NCBI GenBank assembly: GCA_023436115.1
Contig: JAEZKQ010000008.1
Coordinates: 95,772 to 159,771 of the forward strand
Direction: 5' to 3'
Source of the DNA: Bacillota bacterium
GTDB lineage: Bacteria > Bacillota > Clostridia > Christensenellales > SZUA-584
Length of the DNA: 64,000 nt
Position numbers and translations under genes: made by a program. Below, one piece after another: positions 25,659-34,558 of this stretch (its first letter is position 1; each line of letters opens with the position of its first letter). The notes beneath the pieces were generated by a model. It did no database searches, was not told where the DNA came from, and saw nothing but the letters and a program-made list of their open reading frames with translations.

Positions 25659-27452
25659 ATGACGACAAACAAAAAGCTATTGGCATGGGTAGACGAGATC
25701 GCTGCGTTGTGTCAGCCAGACCAAATTTATTGGTGTGACGGCTCTGAAGAGGAAAATGAGAGACTGCTTCAGGAAATGGTCGATTCCGGTATGGCGACAA
25801 AGCTTGACTCGGAAAAACGCCCCGGTTGCTATCTGTTCCGCAGCCATCCGTCGGATGTAGCCCGTGTTGAAGACAGAACATTTATTGCGTCCAAAACGAA
25901 AGAAGACGCAGGCCCCACAAACAACTGGGTCGATCCTGACGAACTTAAGAAGACAATGACGTCGCTTTATAAAGGCTGCATGAAGGGCAGAACAATGTAT
26001 GTGATTCCCTTCTCCATGGGCCCCATCGGTTCGCCGATTTCCAAGATTGGCGTTGAACTCACCGATAGTCCTTATGTTGTAGTCAATATGCGCATCATGA
26101 CGCGTATGGGCCAGGCTGTGCTGGATACTTTGGGCGACGGCGAATTTGTTCCCTGCCTGCATTCAGTGGGTGCGCCGCTTGAAGCAGGCCAGCAGGATTC
26201 GTCTTGGCCTTGCGCACCGATTGAACAAAAATATATCAGCCATTTCCCGGAAGATAGAACGATCTGGTCTTATGGCTCCGGGTACGGCGGCAACGCACTG
26301 CTCGGCAAAAAATGCTTCGCGCTTCGTATCGCGTCTGTACAGGCGAGAGACGAGGGCTGGATGGCAGAGCATATGCTGATTCTGAAGCTCACAAACCCGC
26401 AGGGTGTCGTTAAATATGTCACCGGCGCGTTCCCTAGCGCTTGCGGCAAAACAAACCTCGCTATGCTGATCCCCACCATCCCCGGCTGGAAAGTGGAAAC
26501 GATTGGTGACGACATTGCATGGATGAAGTTCGGTAAGGACGGCCGTCTGTATGCGATCAACCCGGAATACGGTTTCTTCGGTGTCGCGCCCGGCACATCG
26601 ATGCATTCTAACCCGAACGCAATGCACAGCTGCGATAAGAATTCTATATTCACAAACGTTGGGTTAACGGACGATAATAATGTTTGGTGGGAAGGCATCG
26701 GTTACGACGCGCCCGACCATCTGATCGACTGGAAAGGCAACGATTGGACACCCGGCTCCAAGGACCCGGCAGCTCATCCCAATGCGCGTTTCACAGCGCC
26801 AGCGGGCCAGTGCCCGGTTATCGCGCCCGAGTGGGAAGATCCGGCCGGTGTACCGATTTCTGCGATACTTATCGGCGGACGCCGTCCCAGCACGATTCCG
26901 CTGGTACACGAAAGCTTCGACTGGAAACACGGTGTTTTCATGGGCTCCATCATGGGCAGCGAAATCACGGCAGCGGCCATCTCCGCGAAGATCGGTCAGG
27001 TTCGCCGCGATCCGTTTGCGATGCTGCCGTTCATCGGCTACAACGTTTGCGATTATCTGCAGCACTGGCTGGATATCGGAGAAGCGACAGATGCGGATAA
27101 ATTGCCGAAAATCTTCTATGTTAACTGGTTCCGTAAAGACAAGGAAGGCCACTGGCTGTGGCCCGGTTTCGGCGAAAACAGCCGTGTGCTCAAATGGATA
27201 TTCGAGCGTACGGAAGGCACAGCCAAAGCGCAGAAAACGCCTATCGGCTATATGCCCACAGAAGATGCGCTGGATGTGAACGGACTCGATGTAAGCGAAG
27301 CGGATATGAAAGAGCTCTTAAAGATCGAAAAGGACGAATGGCTGGCTGAAGTGGAGTCCATCAAAGAGCATTACGCTAAATACGGCGAGAACATGCCTAA
27401 GGAACTCGTTGAACAGCTGAATGCCCTGGAAGCCAGACTCAACAATATGTAA
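25659..27452 (+). CDS. pckG: Phosphoenolpyruvate carboxykinase (GTP)
   Basis: The 597-residue enzyme interconverts oxaloacetate plus GTP and PEP plus CO2 plus GDP. The GTP-type is shown by GAFPSACGKTNLAML (P-loop with the reactive Cys, about 255-269), the metal-site region GDDIAWM, and the C-terminal FYVNWFRKDKEGHWLWPGFGENSRVLKW, which holds the guanine-binding aromatics. Length is normal. In anaerobic clostridia it usually runs in the oxaloacetate-forming direction during fermentation. It is monocistronic, with its own promoter region and a strong terminator. Confidence 0.96.
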   Translation: MTTNKKLLAWVDEIAALCQPDQIYWCDGSEEENERLLQEMVDSGMATKLDSEKRPGCYLFRSHPSDVARVEDRTFIASKTKEDAGPTNNWVDPDELKKTMTSLYKGCMKGRTMYVIPFSMGPIGSPISKIGVELTDSPYVVVNMRIMTRMGQAVLDTLGDGEFVPCLHSVGAPLEAGQQDSSWPCAPIEQKYISHFPEDRTIWSYGSGYGGNALLGKKCFALRIASVQARDEGWMAEHMLILKLTNPQGVVKYVTGAFPSACGKTNLAMLIPTIPGWKVETIGDDIAWMKFGKDGRLYAINPEYGFFGVAPGTSMHSNPNAMHSCDKNSIFTNVGLTDDNNVWWEGIGYDAPDHLIDWKGNDWTPGSKDPAAHPNARFTAPAGQCPVIAPEWEDPAGVPISAILIGGRRPSTIPLVHESFDWKHGVFMGSIMGSEITAAAISAKIGQVRRDPFAMLPFIGYNVCDYLQHWLDIGEATDADKLPKIFYVNWFRKDKEGHWLWPGFGENSRVLKWIFERTEGTAKAQKTPIGYMPTEDALDVNGLDVSEADMKELLKIEKDEWLAEVESIKEHYAKYGENMPKELVEQLNALEARLNNM

Positions 27453-27464
27453 TCACTCACTTAT

Positions 27465-27496
27465 AAAACGGCACCGCGAAATGCGGTGCCGTTTTT
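27465..27496 (+). terminator. Rho-independent terminator of pckG
   Basis: A seven-pair core GCACCGC (27471-27477) with GCGGTGC (27483-27489), extended by ACG/CGT-type pairs and AAAA/TTTTT, closes a GAAAT loop. It starts 13 bp after the stop codon. Confidence 0.9.
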
Positions 27497-27653
27497 ATGT
27501 ATGTATAGATTAGCTTAAACATATTAAAAGCACGCAAAAAGACATCAACCCCCCTCGTATCTTTATTGCCACATCAATAACGGCGGGTGTATAATGAAAC
27601 CGTCAAATTTCGCGTTTTTTCCAAACTAAATGCATGATTAAGGGGTGATGGTT

Positions 27654-28382
27654 ATGGATTTTATGAACAGCGCCTTTTTGTACATTATCGGCGGAGCGAT
27701 CGCTGTGGTGGTGCTGGCACAGTCCGTATTTTTTCTCGTGCGTGCGGTCAGGCGGGGCCGTGAGCTGGGCCTTTCGAACAAGGTCATGAAGGACGCCGCC
27801 GTATCTAGTGCAACATTCTCGGTGGTGCCTTCTGTGCCCATCGTGCTGGCTATGATTACGCTGGCTGCCACCATTGGTGCGCCGTTTTCGTGGATACGTC
27901 TGTCTGTGATCGGCTCCATGTCGTATGAAACGGTGGCAGCCGCAGCAGTGGCGCGGGAGGCAAGTGAGATCACAATGTCCGTCTACGCGGGCATTATGTG
28001 GGTCATGACAATCGGCATCATCAGCGGGCCGATATTCAATATCATCGGTCTTAAGAGATATCAGAACAAGTTGGAGCAGATCGGGCAGCGTGATCCCAAA
28101 TGGTCGGGGATACTCATCGACGCGCTGTTCATGGGCATCATCGCCGTGATGGGCGGCCAATACGTTGCGAAGGGCATAGCGGCACTCGCGGGTACAGCAT
28201 CGGAGAAGCTGACCGTGAACGGTGAAGCACAGCTGTTAACGCTTGTATCGGGTGTGGTGATTATGGCGTTGTTCGGGTTGGTTATCAAGCTGACCAAAGC
28301 CAAATGGCTCGAGAATTTCGCGCTGCCCATATCGATGATCGGCGCGATCGTATTGTCTGTGATCTATCACGGCATGTTTTAG
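27654..28382 (+). CDS. DUF5058-type polytopic membrane protein
   Basis: The 242-residue protein has six or seven hydrophobic segments and resembles DUF5058 proteins, a clostridial family thought to be transport components. Recognisable stretches are FSVVPSVPIVLAMITLA and FSWIRLSVIGSM. I place the start at the ATG at 27654, six to eight bases after AAGGGGTGA, because a GTG at 27645 lies within that site. The next gene starts 12 bp downstream with AGGAGGTG across the junction. The trio DUF5058, second membrane protein and M20 peptidase suggests uptake and hydrolysis of a peptide or acylated amino acid. Confidence 0.75.
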   Translation: MDFMNSAFLYIIGGAIAVVVLAQSVFFLVRAVRRGRELGLSNKVMKDAAVSSATFSVVPSVPIVLAMITLAATIGAPFSWIRLSVIGSMSYETVAAAAVAREASEITMSVYAGIMWVMTIGIISGPIFNIIGLKRYQNKLEQIGQRDPKWSGILIDALFMGIIAVMGGQYVAKGIAALAGTASEKLTVNGEAQLLTLVSGVVIMALFGLVIKLTKAKWLENFALPISMIGAIVLSVIYHGMF

Positions 28383-28394
28383 GAGGTGTGCGTT

Positions 28395-29087
28395 ATGAAA
28401 AAGGATAAAGGACTTATGATTAATGATTACAAGGAAATGACACACCGCCTGGGACGCATCTGGACAGCGGCGGCTATGCTGCTCATTGTGGCGGTACCGC
28501 TGCTATTTTGCATCATATACGGTGTGCTCCCCGAATGGGATTCGTTTTTTAAGGGTGCAATAGCGATTATTCCGATGTACTGGGCGATCGGCCTTATTGA
28601 GGTATTCAATTATTCGCCGATGATCGGATCGGGCGGTACTTATCTTGCGTTTGTGACGGGCAACCTATTAAACATGAAGGTGCCGGCTGCGCAGGTCGCG
28701 CTGAAAAAAGCGGGCGTGAGCGCCACCACCGAAGAGGGAGAGGTCCTCTCCACCATCGCGGTGGCGGTGTCTACCATCGTGACGGACCTGATACTGATCG
28801 CAGGGCTGATATTTGTGATACCGATTACGGGCTGGATCAACGCCGACCCCGTGCTTTCGAGCATATTCAACCTAACTGACGGGTACGTGGTTCCGGCGCT
28901 GTTCGGTGCGCTCAGTGTGGTATTCTTAGCCAAGAGCTGGAAGGTCGGTCTTGTGCCTACTCTGCTGATGATACTTGTCTTTTTGCTGATACCCGCGACA
29001 TATTCCATATCCGGTATATTGATCCCGGTGATGTCGGTGGTATCTGTATTGATCGCGCGGCTGATGTTTAAAAAGAATTTGATTTAG
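28395..29087 (+). CDS. Polytopic membrane protein, partner of the DUF5058 protein
   Basis: The 230-residue protein has six predicted membrane helices. It contains SPMIGSGGTYLAFVTGNLLNMKVPAAQVAL, here noted only by its SGGTYLAF and TGNLLNMK parts, and a conserved-looking EEGEVLSTIAVA loop. AGGAGGTG at 28381-28388 sets the ATG at 28395. It ends 11 bp before the M20 peptidase. Its tight coupling to the DUF5058 gene suggests the two form one membrane complex. I do not know the substrate. Confidence 0.7.
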   Translation: MKKDKGLMINDYKEMTHRLGRIWTAAAMLLIVAVPLLFCIIYGVLPEWDSFFKGAIAIIPMYWAIGLIEVFNYSPMIGSGGTYLAFVTGNLLNMKVPAAQVALKKAGVSATTEEGEVLSTIAVAVSTIVTDLILIAGLIFVIPITGWINADPVLSSIFNLTDGYVVPALFGALSVVFLAKSWKVGLVPTLLMILVFLLIPATYSISGILIPVMSVVSVLIARLMFKKNLI

Positions 29088-29098
29088 GAAGTGATAGC

Positions 29099-30553
29099 AT
29101 GATCGTACTGTATGTCATACTCGCGCTTGTCGTTCTGCTTATCGGCGTGATGGCAGTCAATACAATGAGCAAGCGTCCGACAAGAAACACGGCGGCTCCG
29201 GCGCAGCCGATTGAGCTGGATAAGGACAAGCTGGCGAAGAATCTGTCGGGCATGATCCGTTTTAAGACCATCACCTCTCTGACAATGGAGGGGTTCGACA
29301 AGGACGAATTCTTAGGGCTGCACAAATACCTAGAGCAGACCTATCCGCTGCTGCACAGCACACTGGAAAAGCAGGTCGTGAATTCGTACAGCCTGCTGTA
29401 TAAATGGACAGGTTCTGGCAGCGAAAAAAAGCCTTTTCTCATGATGGCGCACATGGACGTGGTGCCCGTGGAAAAGCGTACGGCGGATAAGTGGGCGTAT
29501 GAAGCCTTCTCGGGGGCTATTGCTGACGGCTATGTGTGGGGCCGCGGTGCTATCGATATGAAGGGGCAGTTGGCCGCTGTGATGGACAGCGTGGAATACC
29601 TGATCGGCCAAGGGTATAAGCCCAAACGGGATATCTATATCGCCATCGGGCACGATGAAGAATCAATGGGCAGCTTTGGCGCGCAGTGCATCGTGGATAC
29701 GCTTGCTGCAAAAGGCGTCCGGCTCGATTTTGTCATTGACGAAGGCGGCGTGATGATGGACGGCAAGGAAATGGGCGTACAAGGCATGGTTGCCGCGGTG
29801 GGTATCTGTGAAAAGGGTTATGCCGATATAAAGCTCATCGCGCAGTCGGCTGGCGGACACGCCTCACGGCCGCCCAAACAGACGGCGGTAGGCGCGCTGG
29901 CAAAAGCGATTGTTGCGTTGGAAAAGCACCATATGAAGCCCACGCTGAACCGGCCGCTTAAGGACATGTTATCCGCGGTAGGAGGTTATATGAAGTTCCC
30001 CTCGAACGTGATCACATCTAACCTGTTCTTAACAAAGCCGTTGCTGCTCAAAGTCCTTGGCGCAGGCAGTACAGGCGCGGCGCTCGTGCGTACGACCGCG
30101 GCTCCCACGATGCTGTCGGGATCAAGCGCGCCCAACGCATTGGCCGAGAGGGCGGAAGCTGTCGTCAATTTTCGCATATCGCCCGACAATACGGTGGAGC
30201 AACTGCTAGACCATATCAAAAAGACGGTGGGCGATGGTATCAGTATTGAGATCATTCAGGCGTATGAGCCGTCTGAGGTGTCCTCAACGGACAGCGAGGC
30301 GTACCGTATCATCACGCAAACTATCAACACCATGTTCCCGGACTATGTGGTGTCACCGTTCCTTATGGTGGGCGCGACGGACTCCCGCCGCTATGCCGTT
30401 CTGGCCGACGGTGTTTACCGCTTTCAGCCGTTTAAGTCGATGACGGACGATCTGGCGACAATACATGCCGCAGGCGAACGCTTACACATTGATTCGCTGC
30501 GGGACGGTGTGGAGTTTTTTATTCGGCTTGTAAAAAGCGCGGATGAATGGTAA
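29099..30553 (+). CDS. Membrane-anchored M20 family peptidase
   Basis: The 484-residue protein begins with a single membrane segment (residues 2-20) and continues as a zinc-dependent M20 peptidase resembling PM20D1/carboxypeptidase S. MAHMDVVPVE, GRGAIDMKG and GHDEESMG hold the two-metal site and catalytic Glu, and FLMVGATDSRRY lies in the C-terminal part. Members hydrolyse dipeptides or N-acyl amino acids. It is the last gene of the three-gene operon with the two membrane proteins, so its substrate or product may be what they transport. Confidence 0.87.
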   Translation: MIVLYVILALVVLLIGVMAVNTMSKRPTRNTAAPAQPIELDKDKLAKNLSGMIRFKTITSLTMEGFDKDEFLGLHKYLEQTYPLLHSTLEKQVVNSYSLLYKWTGSGSEKKPFLMMAHMDVVPVEKRTADKWAYEAFSGAIADGYVWGRGAIDMKGQLAAVMDSVEYLIGQGYKPKRDIYIAIGHDEESMGSFGAQCIVDTLAAKGVRLDFVIDEGGVMMDGKEMGVQGMVAAVGICEKGYADIKLIAQSAGGHASRPPKQTAVGALAKAIVALEKHHMKPTLNRPLKDMLSAVGGYMKFPSNVITSNLFLTKPLLLKVLGAGSTGAALVRTTAAPTMLSGSSAPNALAERAEAVVNFRISPDNTVEQLLDHIKKTVGDGISIEIIQAYEPSEVSSTDSEAYRIITQTINTMFPDYVVSPFLMVGATDSRRYAVLADGVYRFQPFKSMTDDLATIHAAGERLHIDSLRDGVEFFIRLVKSADEW

Positions 30554-30616
30554 GATATAGACAAGCGGCGCGTTTGATGCCGCGGGCCTTATACATATTA
30601 TTATAGGAGGAATCAG

Positions 30617-31492
30617 ATGCGCGAATTTGTTATTGCCACGGATTCGGATACAGAGATACCCTATACATTTTCTGATCAGTACAACATACCCGTATTTTTA
30701 ATGCCATATACCGTGAATGGCGAGGAGCGGCTTTTCGATCTGGGAAGAAACACGGATTTTGTCGCTTTCTATGATGAACTCAGCAACGGTGCCGATGCCA
30801 TCACCTCCACACGTCCGCCGATCGATATTGCCGACTTTTTCCGCGATATCGTGAAGGACGGCAAAGAGGTGCTGTACCTGTCATTTTCCTCTGCGCTTTC
30901 CGGGCATTTTGACCTTGCGCAAATGGCAAAGCAGATGGTGCTCGAAGAGATACCGGATGCCCGTATCGAGATCGTCGATACGCTTCGTATATCGATGGGT
31001 GCGGGCCAGCTTGTGATGTATGCGCAGAAGCTCAAAGACGAAGGAAAATCTCTCGAAGAAGTTCGGGATTGGGTGATTGCGAACCGTCAGCGTTCCCATG
31101 CTTGGTTCTCGGTGGATGACCTGAATTACCTGAAAAAAGGCGGCAGACTTTCGGGCGCGGCGGCGGCTATCGGTACATTGCTTGACGTGAAGCCGATACT
31201 AAAGCTCAATCAGGAAGGCAAGATCGTCGCTGCGGATAAGGTGAAGGGTTCAAAAAAGATACAAAAGTACTTTTTGACAGTGATACAGGACAATGTGGAA
31301 GACCCCGAAGAGCAGACATCGTTTGTGCTGCATGCCAACAACATGGAAGCAGCTGTGAAAATGAAGGAGTTGATCGAGGAGAACGTGCCGTTTAAGGAAG
31401 TCCTGATACAGGATGTCGGGCCGGTTATCGGATGCCACACAGGCCCCGGCGTATTGGCAGTGATATTCATGGGCAAAGAGATGACATCATAA
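30617..31492 (+). CDS. DegV family fatty-acid-binding protein
   Basis: The 291-residue protein is a DegV/FakB-type protein. It has VIATDSDTEIPY at the start, ITSTRPPI, YLSFSSALSGHFD (fatty-acid carboxylate-binding Ser region), RRSHAWF-like RSHAWFSVDDLNYLKKGGRLSG and the C-terminal VIGCHTGPG with the conserved His. Family members bind a fatty acid and present it to the kinase FakA for phosphorylation. FakA is not in the window. AGGAGG lies seven bases before the ATG, and a terminator follows. Confidence 0.9.
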   Translation: MREFVIATDSDTEIPYTFSDQYNIPVFLMPYTVNGEERLFDLGRNTDFVAFYDELSNGADAITSTRPPIDIADFFRDIVKDGKEVLYLSFSSALSGHFDLAQMAKQMVLEEIPDARIEIVDTLRISMGAGQLVMYAQKLKDEGKSLEEVRDWVIANRQRSHAWFSVDDLNYLKKGGRLSGAAAAIGTLLDVKPILKLNQEGKIVAADKVKGSKKIQKYFLTVIQDNVEDPEEQTSFVLHANNMEAAVKMKELIEENVPFKEVLIQDVGPVIGCHTGPGVLAVIFMGKEMTS

Positions 31493-31506
31493 TTTTAAGT
31501 TAGATG

Positions 31507-31533
31507 AAAAGGGCTGCGCAGCGGCTCTTTTTT
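31507..31533 (+). terminator. Rho-independent terminator after degV-like gene
   Basis: AGGGCTGC and GCGGCTCT form an eight-pair stem with two wobble pairs and a GCA loop, with A residues before it and six T after it. Confidence 0.7.
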
Positions 31534-31629
31534 AATATAATCATAGTCTAGCCCCTATGTCATATATATAGAAATATGGTCGATCACCCATAATGGGATT
31601 GACTGTAAAAATAAGCAGGAGGCTTTGCT

Positions 31630-32010
31630 ATGAACGCACCCGGAAAAGGTATCTTAAAAGTTGTGAGTATCTTATTCATCATCTTTGGCGCGATTGCCAC
31701 GCTTCTCTCCATCATCGGCTTGGTGGGCTCTGCCGCACTGTTAGGTTATGTTGATGCGCTCGGCGGTGTTTTAATGGTCGCCATGGTTGTTTCTCTGATC
31801 GTAAGCGCACTGGAACTGATTCTTGGTATCGTTGGACTCAAAAAATGTGATGATCCTTCACAGGCCATTTTTTTCATTGCCACGGGTATCGTTCTTTGCG
31901 TATTGGGTCTGGTCAGCATCATTATGAGTTTCCAAGTCACGAGCCTAATCGGCTTTGTGCTGCCGCTTCTCTACATTATCGGCGGTGTACAAAACAAAAA
32001 CGCTGCTTAA
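31630..32010 (+). CDS. Small four-helix membrane protein, copy 1
   Basis: The 126-residue protein has four hydrophobic helices with Gly-rich turns and almost no polar loops. Segments ILKVVSILFIIFGAIATLLS, ELILGIVGLKKCDDPSQA and LPLLYIIGG recur nearly unchanged in the next gene, so the two are tandem paralogues. AGGAGG precedes the ATG by seven bases. I do not recognise a named family. It resembles generic DUF4064/DUF308-like small membrane proteins. Confidence 0.75.
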   Translation: MNAPGKGILKVVSILFIIFGAIATLLSIIGLVGSAALLGYVDALGGVLMVAMVVSLIVSALELILGIVGLKKCDDPSQAIFFIATGIVLCVLGLVSIIMSFQVTSLIGFVLPLLYIIGGVQNKNAA

Positions 32011-32196
32011 AGCGTTGTATATCTCAGGACTATTCAATGAAAACAAAGGGTCGGCCGCTTAGTTGGTCGGCGCTTTTTGTTTTTGCTCGCTTTTTAGGAT
32101 GTTTTTAGGAAAATATAACCTCTGATGCTTATAAAAGCAGACCTAATTGGAAATGATGGCAATATAAGATTAGAATGACAAATCGGGAGGTAGGAA

Positions 32197-32574
32197 ATGG
32201 GTGAATCATCAAGGGGTATGCTCAAGGTGGTCAGTATACTTTTTATCGTTTTCGGCGCGATTGCGACCGTTTTTTCCATCATAGGCTTAGCGGGATCGGC
32301 ATGGCTGTCCAGCGCGACAGGCGGGCTAGCCGGCATACTTGTGGTGGCGACGATACTCGCATTGATATTGAGCGTTTTAGAGCTGATTATCGGTATCATC
32401 GGTTTGAAGAAGAGTAATGACGCATCACCGGGGGGCTTTTTCGTCACAACGGGCATTATACTGTGCGTACTGGCTTTAATCAGCATCATCATGAGCTTTA
32501 ATGTGATTACGCTGATTGGTTTGGTGCTGCCGGTGCTCTATATTATCGGCGGTTCCCAGCTCAAGAAAGCTTAG
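32197..32574 (+). CDS. Small four-helix membrane protein, copy 2
   Basis: The 125-residue paralogue of the protein encoded just upstream shares LKVVSILFIVFGAIATVFS, ELIIGIIGLKKSNDASPG and VLPVLYIIGG. GGGAGG precedes the ATG. It is separated by 186 bp from copy 1 and has its own ribosome-binding site, so both are probably expressed. The conserved LKK-[C/S]-[D/N]D turn between helices 2 and 3 is the most polar part and may be functional. The function is unknown. Confidence 0.75.
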   Translation: MGESSRGMLKVVSILFIVFGAIATVFSIIGLAGSAWLSSATGGLAGILVVATILALILSVLELIIGIIGLKKSNDASPGGFFVTTGIILCVLALISIIMSFNVITLIGLVLPVLYIIGGSQLKKA

Positions 32575-32974
32575 AGACACTTCCATATCATTACTAACGA
32601 TAAAAGCAGAGACGTTTGAGAACCTGGGAGATCGTCAAAAAGGCTGTATATGTCATTCCGATAGAGCGACAACAGAATGGGAAGGCCGCAGAGTGTTTTC
32701 ATGAGCTTTAGGGCAATATCGATGACAAAACAGAGCTTATTGATATTCCGGCAGAGTCGAGAATAACTCTGTTTTTTGTTTTGCGTCATATGCCATGAAA
32801 ATACAAATCGCGCATACTCATAAGTAATGACTGATCAGTTCAACTGCCGCTCACAAGCATTTTTAAGCCTTTCTTGACAGATGGTTTTTAAAGTATAATA
32901 ATCATACAGTTTAAATAATAATATCTATTATCTCCTACAGTGAGGTGTATAATAGAGACAGAAAAGAGGTTGAT
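32575..32974 (+). other. Intergenic region with terminator and promoter-like sequences
   Basis: No gene seen in the first 150 bp. A long stem follows at 32728-32774 (separate entry). TTGACA (about 32875) and TATAAT (about 32895) lie before the lipoprotein gene, but their 14-bp spacing is short, so the exact promoter is uncertain. Confidence 0.4.
32728..32777 (+). terminator. Long-stem terminator
   Basis: AAACAGAG (32728-32735) pairs with CTCTGTTT (32767-32774). After a bulged C, TTATT (32737-32741) pairs with AATAA (32762-32766). A T run follows. The long loop could hold further structure. Confidence 0.6.
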
Positions 32975-33700
32975 ATGAAACAAACCAGTAAATGGACAGT
33001 AATGTTAGCGGTGCTTTTGAGCGTTCCTATGCTGCTGGCTGCCTGCGCGGGCGGGGCAGATCAGACGCCGGCAGAAGATAAGACCACGCAGACAAGCGCA
33101 GCCCAGGAGACAGCCGAGGCAGAGCCCGAAACCAGCGCAGTGCCTCAGGACAGCGAGGCGGCTCAAGAGCAGCCTGCTGAAAATGAAGCTTATGGGGATG
33201 ACATTATCGCCATGCTTCCCGTGTTCGATTCGGTGATTCGTGCAACGAAAGAAAACGGCGGCGTTTACGCGCCCAAGGATGAAATGTTCTTCTGGACGAC
33301 ACTGTATCTGCTATCGGCCAATTACGGCGAACAAACAGGCAAAGCGGAGTTTGCCGGCGACGGCAAAATCAAGGTAGCACGGCAGGCCATGCAGGAGCTC
33401 GCGTCAGCTTGCTTTGGGGACTACAGTGATCTGCTGAATGTACCCGATGAACTGTCTCAAATAGTTGTCTATGATGAAAGCATCGATGCCTACATACTGG
33501 AGCCCTCGGATATCGGCGATTCCTCGTCGCAGATTGTCGATGCGATCGATGTTGACGGTACCACACAGGTTGCAGTGATTTTAGTGAGCGGCGAAGAAGT
33601 CGAGAATTATATGTTTGTGATTATACCCAATCCTTACGTGGATGCGGTTTCAAATCCGGTTTTTCGTTATACGATACGTGAAGCCAAGCCAGTTGAATAA
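32975..33700 (+). CDS. Lipoprotein of unknown function
   Basis: The 241-residue protein starts at the ATG at 32975 after AAGAGG. A signal peptide ends in LLAAC with Cys24 as the likely lipidation site. An Ala/Glu/Thr/Gln-rich disordered stretch follows to about residue 70. The folded part contains DDIIAMLPVFDSVIRATKENG and ends in a two-strand motif, AVILVSGEEVENYMFVIIPNP. No catalytic motif is seen. It lies 27 bp before the sirtuin gene and may be cotranscribed with it, though the functional link is not obvious. Confidence 0.75.
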   Translation: MKQTSKWTVMLAVLLSVPMLLAACAGGADQTPAEDKTTQTSAAQETAEAEPETSAVPQDSEAAQEQPAENEAYGDDIIAMLPVFDSVIRATKENGGVYAPKDEMFFWTTLYLLSANYGEQTGKAEFAGDGKIKVARQAMQELASACFGDYSDLLNVPDELSQIVVYDESIDAYILEPSDIGDSSSQIVDAIDVDGTTQVAVILVSGEEVENYMFVIIPNPYVDAVSNPVFRYTIREAKPVE

Positions 33701-33727
33701 AGGATAAAAGACACAGAGGTCGGACAG

Positions 33728-34444
33728 ATGAGCTTGGATGCATTCCGTAAGATAATTAAAGATAGCGGTGGTATCGTGTTTTTCGGTGGCGCGGGCGTAT
33801 CTACTGAGAGCGGCATACCCGATTTTCGCAGTATGGACGGACTTTACAGTCAGCGTTATGCCTATCCGCCCGAAACAATATTAAGCCATCGTTTCTTTGT
33901 GAGCCATACCGAAGAATTTTACGATTTCTACCGGCATAAAATGCTTTGCCTTGAGGCTAAGCCCAATAAAGCGCATTTGAAGCTCGCGGAGCTGGAGGAC
34001 AAGGGTAAGCTCAAGGCTGTTGTGACTCAGAATATCGACGGTTTGCACCAAAAGGCCGGGAGCAAAAAAGTCTATGAGCTGCACGGCTCGGTGCACCGCA
34101 ATCTCTGTCAAAATTGCGGCAAAAGCTATGATGCGGCTTTTATACGCGCGAGTACGGGAATACCAAAGTGCAACTGCGGCGGCATCATCAAGCCCGATGT
34201 GGTGCTTTATGAAGAGCCTCTTGATGAAAAAGTAGTCAAAGCCGCGATAAACGCCATTGCAGCTGCTGAAGTGCTGATTATCGGCGGCACTTCGCTGGCT
34301 GTGTATCCGGCAGCGGGGCTTATCGATTATTTTCAGGGCGATAAGCTTATACTCATCAACAAAACGGTTACCCCGTATGACAGGCGTGCCAGCCTCGTGC
34401 TCCATGAAAGCATAGGGGAAACACTGGACTCAGTGTGCGATTAA
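33728..34444 (+). CDS. cobB: NAD-dependent protein deacylase, Sir2 family
   Basis: The 238-residue sirtuin removes acyl groups from protein lysines using NAD+. GAGVSTESGIPDFRS binds NAD, TQNIDGLHQKAG and ELHGSV contain the catalytic His, and four zinc cysteines lie in CQNCGKS and PKCNCGG, spaced as in bacterial sirtuins with a short C-x-C. IIGGTSLAVYPAAG completes the Rossmann fold. A complete domain with no extra domains favours a housekeeping deacylase over the defence-type Sir2 enzymes, although the next gene is a defence candidate. Confidence 0.93.
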   Translation: MSLDAFRKIIKDSGGIVFFGGAGVSTESGIPDFRSMDGLYSQRYAYPPETILSHRFFVSHTEEFYDFYRHKMLCLEAKPNKAHLKLAELEDKGKLKAVVTQNIDGLHQKAGSKKVYELHGSVHRNLCQNCGKSYDAAFIRASTGIPKCNCGGIIKPDVVLYEEPLDEKVVKAAINAIAAAEVLIIGGTSLAVYPAAGLIDYFQGDKLILINKTVTPYDRRASLVLHESIGETLDSVCD

Positions 34445-34558
34445 CCCCCAATTCGGGTGTTCTAATGACATAAAGAATAAATTGTAGTAAAATAAGTTAA
34501 GCTATATCTATTAAAATATCGTTTAACTTTTATATTATCTTAACGAGGTTCGGGCTGT

